Shown here in pieces: positions 31,382 through 43,126 of a stretch of 64,000 nt of DNA. The DNA is taken from assembly GCA_021229015.1 (NCBI GenBank), contig CM037792.1, forward strand, positions 40,624,846 through 40,688,845, given 5' to 3'. Position numbers and translations under genes: made by a program. The stretch is from Solen grandis (Eukaryota; Mollusca; Bivalvia; Adapedonta; Solenidae). Under the pieces are notes generated by a model. The model ran no database searches. It was given only the letters and a program-made list of their open reading frames with translations, and was not told the DNA's origin. The stretch's first letter is position 1; the number at the start of each line of letters is the position of its first letter.

Positions 31382-34280
31382 TTCTTCTTCTTCTTCTTAT
31401 TCTTTTTTTCTTCCTCTTATATTTGTGTTAATTTCGAGGTGTTGCCATTGACTCAGAACAATGAAAATTTTATGGCATATATTTCAAACCATGAGCTTTC
31501 GGATGCAATGAATTTTATATTCATACGACGTCATATGACGTCAGATTTGACGTCAGGTGAAAAAGTTTGTACGCGGTCTACAGCCATTATTTCTGGACCG
31601 ATTTTCATCAAAATTTCACAGAATGTGTATGTTAGGCTCTAGTTGTGCATCCCTGTGTCCGTTTTTCAAAATTCGAAAAGTCCATGGTTCTATAGCGAAT
31701 CCAAGATTCGAACCAAGGTCGTAAATTTTAAAATGCTTATAGAATCTGTCCTATTTAAGATAGAAAGTTGATATTTAGTCAGTATATAGGTCTCTAGAAG
31801 TTTTAAACATTCTGTGAAAATAAATGTCATATGACTCACGTGACGTCATTATATGATAATGTATTTCCAATATTAACAAGAATATTTCTATATGTTGAAA
31901 TTGTCGAAGGGCAATGAAAATTTAATGACACATGCTTCAAAGGCGGAAATTTTGATTTCTATGATTTTCATATGCCTATGACGTCATATGACGTCACACT
32001 TGAAATATGCAACAAAAGTTTGTACGCGGTCTACAGCCATTGTTTATGAACCGATTTTCATCAAATTTTCACAGAATGTGTATCTTAAGTTCTAGTTGTG
32101 CATCTCGGTGTCCGTTTTTCAAAATTCAAAAGTACATGGTTCTATAGCGAATTCAAGATTCGAACCAAGGTCGTAAATTTTTAAATGCTTATAAAATCGG
32201 ATTTATTTGAGATAGAAAAGTGATATTTGGTCAGTATATAGGTCTCTGGGAGTCTTAAACATTTTGTGAAAATAAACGTCACATGACGTCACTTGACGTC
32301 ATTATATGATAATGTATTTCTAATTTCTATATGTTGAAATTGTCGAAGGGCAATAAAAATTTAATGACAAATAATTCAGACGCTGAAATTTCGATTTCAA
32401 TGATTTTCAGAAGCCTATGACGTCATATGACGTCACATTTGAAATTGACTACGAAAGTTTGTACACGGTCCAGAGCCATTATTAATGGGCCGATTTTTAT
32501 CAAATTTTCACAGAATGTGTATATTACGTTCTTATTGTGTATACCGGTGTCCGTTTTTCAAAATTCGAAAAGTCCAAGCATCTATGGCGGATCCAAGATT
32601 CGAACCAAGGACGTAAATTTTTAAATGCTTATAAAAACTGTCCTATTTGGGATAGAAAGTTGAAATTTTGTCAGTTAGTAGGTCTCTTGGTGTCTAATAA
32701 TTATGTGAAAAAAAACGTCATATGACGTCACGTGACGTCATTTTTTTATTATTATTATTCTTTTCTTCTTCCTAACTAAACGCTTATTTTAATATGTTGC
32801 AATAGTCCTAGGACCATGAAATTTTTATGGGTTATTAGTCACGTGAGGAAATTTTGATTTCAGTGATTGTCAGCAGCCTATGACGTCACATGACGTCACA
32901 GCTAAAAATAGTGAAAATGGTGTTTGCGCTCTACAGCCGTCATTTATAGTCAGATTTTCTTCAAATTTTCACAGATGGTACATCTTGAAACTAAGGTGTG
33001 CATATCCTGTCAGCTAACCGAATTTCCGAAAGACCGAAGTTCTGTGGCTGAAATAAGATTCGAACATAGGACCAAAAATTTCATTTTAGGATAAAAGAGC
33101 TTCAGGATGAGATAGAAAGTTGAAACTTACACAGTTTGCAGTTCTGCAGAATTTCTATACATATTTTGAGTCGTGACGTCATATGACGTCATGTGACGTC
33201 ATAAGCATACTTCTTAATTTTCATTTTAAGGCAATGATTTCGACATGATGCCAGTTGTTCAGAATAATGAAGATTTTAGAGTTATGACTGTAAAGTATGC
33301 GTTTTTGAACAAAAGCATCTTCAGCACCTTATGACGTCATGTGACGTCAGAGCTAAAAATATTGAACAATGGTGTTCGCGCTCTACTGCCGCCATTTATG
33401 GTCGGATTTTCTTGTTATTTTCACAGATGGTACAACTTGAAACTAAGGTGTATATATCCTGCCAGCTTACCGAAATTCTGAAAAACCGAAGTTTTGTGGC
33501 TGAAGTAATATTCGAACATAGGACCAAAAATTTCATTTTAGGATTGAAGAGCTTCAGGATGAGATAGAAAGTTGAAACTTGCACAGTTTGCAGTTCTGCA
33601 TTATTTCTACAAATATTTTGAATCGTGACGTCAGAGGACGTCATAAGCATACCACTTATTTTTAATTTGGGGCAATGATTTCGACATGATGCCAATTGTC
33701 AGAATAATGAAAATTTCAGAGTTATTGCAGTAAAGTATGCGCTTTTAAGCAACAGCATTTTCAACACCCTATGACGTCACGTGACGTCAGAGCTAAAAAT
33801 AGTGAAAAATGGTGTTCGCGCTCTACAGCCGCCATTTATGATCAGATTTTCTTCAATTTTTTACAGATGGTACATCTTGAAACTAAGGTGTGAATATTTT
33901 GTCAGCTAACCTTAATTCCGAAAGACCGAAGTATTGTGGCTGAAGTAAGATTCGAACATAGGACCAAAAATTTCATTTTAGGGCTAAAGAACTTCGGGAT
34001 GAGATAGAAAGTTGAAACTTACACAGTTTGCAATTATGCAGAATTTCTTAATATATTTTGAGTCGTGACGTCATATGACGTCATAAGCATACTACTACTA
34101 CTGCTACTTTCTTTTTTTTCTTCGTAACTAAACGCTTATTTATAATATAATGTCAATTAATCACCATGAACATGAAATACTACCAGAGGTGATACATTAC
34201 ATGAAACTTCTATCTCCTGCTTTTTGCATTAACACAGGTTACAGAAAGTCCTATCATTCGTTTAGACGAATGACCTCTAG
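31382..34280 (+). mobile_element. Helitron-like element with six CRE-bordered repeats
   Basis: It begins TTCTTCTTC directly after the previous CTAG and ends with the hairpin 34254-34273 (one mismatch), spacer, then CTAG at 34277-34280. The interior is six units of 440-460 bp, anchored by 'tttcacaga' near 31617, 32070, 32509, 32970, 33422 and 33862, in two blocks: three of type 'cagaatgtgtat' and three of type 'cagatggtacatcttgaaac'. Every unit junction carries two or three TGACGTCA octamers, about 23 exact in total. No Rep/helicase is encoded, so the element is non-autonomous. The reading frames here are accidental. Confidence 0.7.
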
Positions 34281-35721
34281 TTATATATGTATTTATACTC
34301 GAATGATGAGAAATGCGTAATAAAACGATCAATTTAACTATTCTATCACATTACTCCTGATACATCTATATGGTTTCGCTACATTTCGGTCCTCGTGGCC
34401 TTTCACGGAAATAACCAAGGTTTTCTTATGTTTCATTAGCGTATCTTGGTTATCTTGGTAAAGGTTAAGTGGTCCGAAATGTAGCGGAACCATTACAGGT
34501 ATCTTACCTTAAGTCCTCCTTATTTGAAGTGCACAAAATATATACACAATTTTACAAAAACACCTATCGTCAATGGAAAGCCCTTCTACGTTTCCGTAGT
34601 CAGTAGACTAATAATCTCATCCGTAAATATACATGTATAGTGTTATATGGTATACGACGTAAGACGACACCCGCAAAGTTTAATTATGGCGTGCAAAAAT
34701 AAATCACCATAAAAAAACCAACTGAATCGAAATCGAACCATATGATAATAATCGATTAATAACATGTACATTTCAATCAGATCTGATTTACAATGTATGT
34801 GTGTGTACACATGTACATGCGTGCGTGTGTGCACGTTTGCACGTTTTCTTACCTGTCAGAAACATACAAATGAATACAGATATCAAGCTCTTCATTGTCA
34901 TCATATGTCAAACAACAGTTGTCTAAATGTAACTTCTGTCTATACGTTCATATATACATGTATCACTAGTTTTTTTTCTCACTTGACATTAGCTTCCTTC
35001 CAGGCATTGTTATAAAACAATGGAAGTTTCACTCAATCACTAGCACATCGGCTTAAATGTAAATAGCTAGAAAGAAATTCCTTCTTTAATATGACAAATT
35101 ATGACTCATTTATATGAAGTATGACGATGTACGGACCGGCGAACTTTGATCTTCATCACCCACCCCCCTCCCTCCCCCTTAATTATTACTGACCCCCTAT
35201 ATTTTTCCGTTTAGCGGTCAGAACCAAACACAATAATTGATTTGTTACCTCGAACACTTTTCTTAGACATTTTTGTTGACAAACAGATGCACAAATGGTC
35301 AACTCATGGCTGTCTACCATTATTTCAAAAATAAATTAATCTCCTGAAAATTAAGGCCTCCAATGATTGACTAACTTAAGAATTCTTTGTACTGTAAATA
35401 ATTTTGCGCCAAATATACTATGATTAGGAATGCCAGCTATTGCTCCTGTTTGGTTTATAACTTCATTAGCGGAAAACAAACTAAGAGTAATTTTAGTTTG
35501 AATTATGTTTTTTTTCATTTTTAATTTGTATATTTTTATATTCATTTATGTCATATGAAAACGTATGCAAACTTAAAATACATATAAAACATATTATAAT
35601 GGTTACTGAAAAATTAATTATTAGAAATGAGTTATTGCATGGTAGTTATTTGGCATATTTTCGTTAATAGGGGTCATTCGGTTTATTGTAGACGCTTTTA
35701 GAATACTTTTAAAAAGTCAAT
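34281..35721. other. Gene-free stretch with GT-rich microsatellite
   Basis: An alternating purine-pyrimidine tract (TGTGTGTGTACACATGTACA) at about 34796-34850 could adopt Z-form DNA. An imperfect inverted repeat around the complementary pair 'tacatttcgg' and 'ccgaaatgta' (34380 and 34474) is present. I see no exon. Confidence 0.5.
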
Positions 35722-36200
35722 GTTATTTTAGCGCTCATTATAATTTGAATCTATCAGCTGCCGGTAGGTGGCACCACCACCTCCATAGAGTATAAAAGAC
35801 GGTGAAGCTTTCTGCATTTATTCGTCGTGAAGGTCACTTTCTACTGGCAGCTTATCGCTAATACAATGGATAGGGCTTTGTTCCACAGCTTTTCTCTACC
35901 TTAGCTTTGGACCGCCTAGCTGTGTATGGGTAGCCGAAAGGTTGCTCTTACTAATCATTGCGATAAGTGGAGCTTAGAAGGTAATCAAATAGCTGTACAA
36001 GGTTCGGGTCGTGGTTTGAGACCACAGTGGACAGTGGAGTTTTAATAGATTTGGCTAAGGTTGAGAGCAGTTAAAGGGATATCTGGAAGGTGGCTCTTTT
36101 TGTATCATCATTGCAATTATGAGGACTCAGTAGAGTTTCTCTGTGCTGTTTGAAGCTTTCCCCAATAAAGAAGCAGGCATTTTCAAAAAGTTGTTATTCA
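35722..36200 (+). repeat. Promoter-to-polyA unit, candidate solo LTR
   Basis: A TATA box (TATAAAAG, 35791-35798) sits after a GC-richer block with GGTGGCACCACCACC symmetry, and an AATAAA polyadenylation signal lies at 36164-36169 about 370 bp downstream. No ORF lies between. U3-TATA-R-AATAAA order within about 480 bp, starting at TGT (35722), fits a solo LTR. I could not confirm a TG...CA end or a target duplication. It could instead be a short noncoding RNA gene. Confidence 0.4.
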
Positions 36201-37774
36201 AACGTATGGTTATTGTTGATCAGTGTTTAGTTTGTATCGTTTATATTTGGTCAACAAATAATTATATATTTATGGTGAACATATAGGTTTTCAGTGTTTC
36301 ATTCAACATACGTGGCTAGTGTTTAACAAGGATTAACTTGTTTCGAATCACATAACGTATAAAACTGCTGCATTTAACTATTTTTCTAGTTCGTCTGTTT
36401 CGAAGAATAACTTATTATGCAATTATGCCCCTCAGTTTTAACTTAGAAGTTTGATCAAAATTGCTTATTAAGGTTTATGCCATGTAATTCACTTCCGGTT
36501 AACGTATATGCCCCATAATAACCATCAAAGCCATTCATATGACTTCACAATATAAGCTTTTAAAATGTCAAACCATGGTAAAGGCAAACTGACATGTTAT
36601 GACATATGACAGAAATTATTTCATTACCTCCCCTTTATAATTTTGTTGTCATGAGTAATCTGCCCTGAAAACTAGTAATATTCTCCATTTTCCTACGGTA
36701 AAATAATTAATTTAAAAAAATTGTAATACTTGAACCTGACAAGGCTTTTAAGACAAGCGGCATTATTCTTGAAGCTTTATTTTTGGAGTTATGCTCCTTT
36801 TTAACTTAGAATTACATTTCTTCGTCACTGTGTAAGATAATCTATTCTTTTTCGTATTTACTAAACAGTTACTTTTTATACCTTATGGTGTTCAAACTTG
36901 AAACCTCAAATATGCCACCATCCCCGTTGTTGTCGACATAAAAAACTTACGAGCTCTAGCTTTAGTTTGATAACTGACCACTGTAGTTCAAATCACATAT
37001 CGTATTTTGATTCGTGATTAAAACTGCTGCATTTAATTGTGGTTCATCTATAAGTTTTACTAGTTTGGTGTTTTATATTTGAGGAAGATATAGCTAGTTT
37101 ATATAATCAATCTTAGTCAGTTGTGTTTATTTGGTACAGGGCAGGGTTGGGCCTAAACAGTTGGTCAAGTAGACATTAGTTGATTGTTGATAGTTGTTTG
37201 TTCGTATTTCAAATCTTTGTCAATCATTAGCAGAGTAGCCAATCCAAAGGAAAATTCATATATGTTCACATTTGAACTGTTCATAATTTCAATATACATG
37301 TATGAAGTTATTTGGCCGCTCTGATAAACATTTATTTTCAGATAGTACAAAGTTTAGTTTCACCACTCGGTCTTGGTATTTTTAGTAGTTTTACTGCTCG
37401 GACTACTGTTGAAAATTGCGTGTTAGTGTTTCTCTGTGTGAATCAACACATTTGGTGTTTTATAGCCATTCTCGGATATATGAGATTTTAAAAGTAGCGT
37501 ACGACTTTCAGCTCAATCATCAAAATGTATTGATGAGAGATGGGCCTTAGGTTTTATATGGTCCAGTACACGCTACAGTATCTGAAACTCGAATCTGGCT
37601 GCTGCTGGAAGTAACCACGTAATATAAAATGACTTGAATGCTTTTAAATAAGCTTATGTATTCTGGTGAGCATTTTAGTGTCATGTACATTCTGTGTTGT
37701 ACAGTATAAGGGTGACTTGATCCTTCAAACCTGTTTAACTATATACCAAACTCACAGGTTACATATATACACAG

Positions 37775-37960
37775 TTGAACCTGTATTAGCGACCACCTGT
37801 TTTAAGCCGCCAACCTGCATTTAGTGGTTAATTTTAATAGTACCAAACTAGCATTTTGGTATGTGTTTAACCTTCATTTAGCTGTCATCTCTGTTAAGCG
37901 GTCACTTCTGATTGTTCTCTTGACTGGCCGCTTAAGACATGTTTGCATTGTACTTGTTGT
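37775..37960 (+). repeat. Degenerate GGCCGCTTAAG-type repeat
   Basis: Repeated variants of 'gttgaacctgtattagcgac', 'gccgcc' and 'gttaagcggtcac' form a short tandem-like repeat of about 40-45 bp with AAGCGGTC/GACCACC blocks. No coding. The 36201-37774 flank is AT-rich with no gene. Confidence 0.45.
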
Positions 37961-38340
37961 ACATCTTTTCCTTCACATCAGATACTCACACCTTATATTT
38001 GGTAAAAAAAATAATGGACATTTTTACACCTTCACCATGATCAGCGGGTAAATAAAATTATTGAAACATTGTTTAAAGGACAATAAAATCATGGATTTTC
38101 TCAATATAGAGACAAGTAATGGCAAGTAATGGAAAAGTACTTGACCATAACCCTCTCTTTTCTTGATCTGCTTAAAGAGGACCTGGTTTTATACTGCTCA
38201 TTACTTGCGTGCTGATATGGTTTTATATTACTCAATACTTGCTGGCTGATCTGGTTTTATATTGCTCATTACCCCCCTGAACCCCCAAATCAAGATCTGA
38301 ATCATCATCAAGCCTCACTGATGCTGACGAATCCGATGAA

Positions 38341-39234
38341 CTAGATTCCGTCCTCTTTCTTTTCGCCAATATTCGAGCAATTTCTTTCTCTTTCAGTTTC
38401 TTTGCTTTTTCTTGTTCTTTCTTCTTTTCTTCTCTTTTTGTTTTCGGATTTTTTCCTCCTCCTTCTCTTTTCTTTTACGTTCCCGCTCTTCTTTTCTTTC
38501 TTTCTTCTCACGTTCTTCTTTTTCTTTGAGTTCTTGCTTTTCATGCAATATTTTCCTAAATCCCTTTCCGGTAATTGCTTTAGGGATCTTAACTCTACTG
38601 TTTTTCTTGACTGTCACGCTTGAACTTGGTATAGCGACGTATTTGCTGTATTGAGAACTCGCAGAAGACTGTTTGGCTAGTACCATGGAGGATTTTGGTA
38701 AAGAAAGGGAAGGCGGCGCTACTGCTTGTGGGACCTTATCAGGTACTTATGATGACTGTCTTACCGATAGACCGGTTTGGCCTTCAACTGCCTCAGGAGT
38801 GTCGTCAACAGCTGTACTTATTCCATGTGAAGAGCTGTCTGCTTTGGACGATGATGCTGTGCTTCTGAAAAAAATAGAGTGATTCACTAGCACAGAGCTG
38901 TCCCCTGAACTTGGGACCTTTGCAGCTAGGTTGCGAGTTTTCAGGCTGAGATTGCACTACATCAGGTGCCTTTGGATCCTCTTCGTTTGAAGATGTAATG
39001 CTGCTGTAAATGACAGATGGTTCCATTTTCACAGTTTTCAGGACAATTTCTTTGTCCAATGGGAACAGACCAGCATATTTGAAGGCTTTTCAGTGGTAGC
39101 TGATTTGTCCCAAGTAACCTTGAAGACCCGGGCAAAGGATTTCTTTGTGACGGTGTATGGGATATTCTCAAGCTGATAATCCCGAACAGCTTGGCCCCAA
39201 TTTTCTTTCAACACACCAATGACCCTTAAAAAAA
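38341..39234 (-). pseudogene. pogo-family transposase C-terminal relic
   Basis: The minus strand begins at an acceptor-like TTTTTTTTAAG and reads VIGVLKENWGQAVRDYQLEN, then FARVFKVTWDKS. After a frame change it continues AFKYAGLFPLDKEIV, the counterpart of the AFRKTGICPLDSDVI segment in the neighbouring pogo transposase. A Lys/Glu/Arg-rich predicted coiled coil follows (38393-38600, with KITGKGFRKIL-type entry), as at the C-terminus of many pogo/Jerky-type transposases. It is a different lineage from 40075-41259, with no catalytic core left and frameshifts present. Confidence 0.6.
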
Positions 39235-39366
39235 AAAATATCACTAACCTGATATTATTTTGTTGTTAATTAAATGTGTGAGTTTTATACATCTGATTAA
39301 AGTATTTTATGATAAAAGTTAGATTATATAAACACTATGTTGTCTTTTTATAGCACAGCCTTGGAG

Positions 39367-41723
39367 GGGTATTACCGGTGCATATATACATTTCACCTCC
39401 TTTCAATTTCCAGGTCAAGTTCCACCAAATTATAGCATACTGTATGTGTCAACTGTTGAATTATCTTCCAAATAAACATATTTTGATTTTTTTATATCAA
39501 GTCATATGGATAACTGTTTATACATGTAATAAAGTAAGGTGGGTAAAAACTTATGTAAATAATCTTCAAATATCAACAAACATTTTAACTCTGTCAACTT
39601 GTTTACATTTGTTATGAAATATTTTCTTATATAGCAGTAGCAGGGTCACATGTAAGACATTTAAAGTCACTGCCACGTCTAAGACACCTTACAGTTGTGC
39701 AGTACTTAAGATGTCACATGAGGAACACTGACCCCAGTTTACAATATCCAGGACATATTGTAAGTTCTTGTTATCTGAATAGTATCTATCACATACTGAG
39801 CACTTTTCTGTGTCTGAGATGTTTTCTTCAAGGCAGGAATCATAAGAGTCAACACTTTCATTCTGTTTGGATTTATTTGATGTCGTGGGGGTTTGGGAAG
39901 TTTATACATTCTCTGTTTTTTTACTTGGGAGTGCAGTACTTCTGATTTAGAAAGGTCTCCAACTACTGCTGGTGTAAATTTCCTTTTTTTTTTGTAGGGA
40001 TAGCCTGGTATATTTTCCTGCTATCAAAGAAAGAAGGTTCAGTTATTGGGGGCACCTCGTTTTCATTTTCATTTTCAGAAATGTATATTTTGGAGGGACA
40101 TTTTGTTTACTTCTGGGATAACATCTGAGTCAAGGGGACAAATGCCAGTTTTTCTGAATGCATAGATAAGATTCTCTGGAGTTACAGATTTGTTAAATGC
40201 CATGCTGGAAATTTGACCAACATTGTATCTGGTGATTTGTGACCCAGGATTTTGCCTAAGATAGCTCAGACATTCAGACCAGTAAGCTTTTTTCAATGGC
40301 CCAAAAACACCAACATCCAAAGGTTGTGTTACATGGGAAGTGTGGGGAGGTAACACAAAGAATTTCACATAATGTGCATTTCCCCATTCAGTAAGGGTTA
40401 GAATAATGGGGCTCTTGTGGCCATCTATCAACACTAGGTAGGGTTTATCCCCCGCAACTGGCACATACTTTAAAAAATGCCTTTCCATGAAGTCAAGAAA
40501 TACAACTGAGTTTGACCACCCACTTTCAGTCATTGTCCCAACCGTTCCAGGTTATGTATTTTCAAGGAAACTGTCACTCCATCTTTTCCCTGGAAAAACA
40601 TAAAAGGGGGGTAACCTTGTGTCAGTTGCATTTCCACATGCAATAATCGTTACATTTTTATCCTCGTGATGAAGTGACAGAATTTGGTATGAAGCCTTTC
40701 TCACACACTACATTAGATGGATTATGTTCCATAATGAGCCCAGTCTCATCTACATTCCAGATTTTTTCAGGGCAGTTCAAGATATCATACTCATTCAGAG
40801 CACATCTCAATTCAGTGAAGTATTTTGTTATCACTTCTTAAGAAGTTGCTCTAACCCGCACCAATGCCAACTTTTGAGCTTAAGCTGTGTGTAGAGAGGG
40901 CCACCTATTTTTAAATCCACTCAACCAATCTTTGGTCTTTTACTTAAACTGAAAGCATAGACAGTGGCCAGACGTCTAAGCTCTCCACAAGAATATCCAT
41001 AACCAATTTCAGCCATGTAATTAATGTGCTCTACAAGTGACTTTTCTTCTACATGACTGAACATTGTAGATGGTCCAGGTTTTGTCTGGATGATCCCATC
41101 TAATGGCAAAGGTTGCAGTCCCAGGGTTCTATCCCTGAATGTGCGCTCTGGCAGCCCATGGATTCTTGCTGCCTTACACACAGAGTAGCCTTCACACGCA
41201 ACATCTCTGTATGCAGCAGAAATAAGGCTAGGGTCATACTGCATCTTCCTCCTTTTCAAGGGAGCTGATACCTGAAATGAAAATGGTCAAAAAAATTTTT
41301 TTTACTGCATACAGTGTAGAACATGACTTTTGTGCATATTTGATATTAAAAGCATTAAGTGTACTTATACCTTCAATAAATATTGTTTTTATCACAGCGT
41401 GTAATTCTCATGACACTGGAAATTCTCGCGAGCGTTCTGATTAGTAAGCAAATATTTTGGTTGATTATTTAGGGGATTTATGAATGGAACGTATGTAAAA
41501 AATGGTATATTTTTCTGGGATATTCAAAGTTTTATGGATATTTAGTGATAAATTCATTTTCTTACCTGTAAGTAGCTCATAACTTCTAATCAAACTTTTT
41601 TGACAGCTAGCGCGAAGTCAGTGTTTACGATAAATATGCAAATTACATTGTGACGTCACTCACGCGACCTAAATTCTTGTTATTTCGGAATACCCCGGTA
41701 ATATACGACCACCGGTAATACCC
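39367..41723 (-). mobile_element. pogo-type DNA transposon, decayed
   Basis: Terminal inverted repeats share GGGTATTACCGGTG (39367-39380; complement at 41710-41723). A pogo-class transposase pseudogene lies between them on the minus strand. Sub-terminal sequence on both sides matches the MITE cluster at 9797-11127. Length is about 2.36 kb. The exact outermost base and the TA target duplication are not certain. Confidence 0.7.
40075..41259 (-). pseudogene. pogo/Tigger-like transposase pseudogene
   Basis: The N-terminus (41259-40921) has a psq-type helix-turn-helix (YDPSLISAAYRDVACEGYSV, then CKAARIHGLPERTFRDR). The middle (40920-40534) is readable only across stops and frame changes and contains the first catalytic Asp in IWNVDETGL. 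The C-terminal core (40533-40075) has the second Asp in VLIDGHKSPI and the third in HVTQPLDVGVFGPLK, then AFRKTGICPLDSDVI. That gives the DDD triad of the Tc1/mariner-pogo group. At least two in-frame stops in the middle make it inactive. It probably mobilised the MITEs that share its ends. Confidence 0.85.
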
Positions 41724-42330
41724 TTCCTGAGTTTATATTGTAGATTTATATAGATCTAGATCTGTACTAAATGAAATTTCCTCACATATATAGTGAATGT
41801 GAAATAAAAAGTATAAGTTCATATCTTTGTTCGTAAATAGACCCAATGAAAAAAATTACGTGTGTTTTTCCGAACAGGTGGCTTTGTCCTTCAGATCAGT
41901 TTATGCAGACGTTTGATTGTTTAACCACATTTAAATATTAATGTTTCACCCACAATGCTCTGTGGAATAATCACTCTGCAATAGGAAAATCCGCCAAACT
42001 TTTGTTTCTTACATAATGTTATAAAAACACAAACAAAGCAGCACTTACCTTGCTGAGTATAAAATTTCAGCGGAAAGCATGCACACTCTGTGTTAAAAAT
42101 GGCCGACTCGGAAGACAACCTTTAACTTTCAAAAAATTTGCGCGTGACAAACTAGAAATGATGACGTCAGATGGTAATACACGGGTGTCAAAAAATCGTT
42201 CGGAAAAGACCGACGTTCGGAAATACCAACTTCTGCTCTAGTAGGATATATATATATTGAATAGAAATAATATTGTTTATTAAGATAAAAATCGCCAATT
42301 AATACATTAAACATCTGTACGTGTGTGATT

Positions 42331-42620
42331 TATGTTGTTGGGTTTAACGTCCCGCAAGCTGAATTTATGTCATTTGGAGACTATGTCTACTTGAGACAGA
42401 AATAGTGCTCTGTCACTTGCCACACTGCAGTTTAACCGCGCCGTAGACAGGTGGCATGATGACACCCCTAGACACCTGGTCAACCAGTCCTGGAACTACC
42501 TTGTATATGTATTGGTTTCCAAGCAAGAAGCTACCAGTAACATTTATATTGACTTTAGTGTGTCGCGGTCAAGATTCGAACTTGAAAACTCCTGCTCCCG
42601 AGGCGGATGCTCTAATCTCG
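42331..42620 (-). repeat. SINE family 1, near full-length (reverse)
   Basis: The reverse strand carries the tRNA head ('cgaggcggatgctctaatct' complement, B-box complement 'gattcgaacttgaa') followed by the whole body to 'gggtttaacgtcccgcaagc'. Older than the 27361 copy. Confidence 0.85.
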
Positions 42621-42981
42621 TTTGTAATTTAAAACAAATTTATTGGTATACAGCAATAATGAACACGTTTTAGACGAGGTAATTAATTTTATTAACATAA
42701 AATTTATTGTTTTTACACAACTTTACAAAACAGTCTTACATGTTTCGTACCTTTTCGAATTTCAGAAATTGACACATTACCATAGAAACTGCAGTAAAAC
42801 AAAACACTTATAAAAATGACGTTACCAGCATAGAAAGCGCCACAATTATTCTGCCATTCTACTTAAACTACAGGACAATAATTAATGAAATAAATTTATT
42901 ATGCAATATATCCTTGAAATATGAATACGTTTAATTATGCCGTAACCCCGGGGCCCGTCTCACCAATCTTCGTACCACATT

Positions 42982-43126
42982 AAAACCTCGCTATTAGGAC
43001 CACCATTGGTTCCAGCAAGAAGTTAACTTTAAAACGAGGTGGAACTAACGACTATTTGGTTCCAAAAATGAGTGGTCTTTATAGTGTAGTGGTCTTAATT
43101 TCGAAGTGGTTTTAAAGCGAGGTTTT
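42982..43126. mobile_element. 145-bp MITE, AAAACCTCGCT ends
   Basis: Perfect 11-bp terminal inverted repeats AAAACCTCGCT (42982-42992) and AGCGAGGTTTT (43116-43126). The interior has palindromic ACCACC/GTGGTC segments. No coding. Confidence 0.75.

Noticed and set aside
31438..33695. Short ORFs in the CRE-rich region
   Set aside because: They recur because the DNA repeats, change frame between units and show no conserved peptide.
38402..38654. Plus-strand Phe/Leu/Ser-rich ORFs as membrane proteins
   Set aside because: They are antisense shadows of the Lys/Glu-rich transposase tail on the minus strand.
40534..40920. Gap between two transposase frames as a possible intron
   Set aside because: Translation in the other frames gives homologous sequence (IWNVDETGL, WLSGFKNRWPS) across it, interrupted by stops, so it is decayed coding sequence, not an intron.
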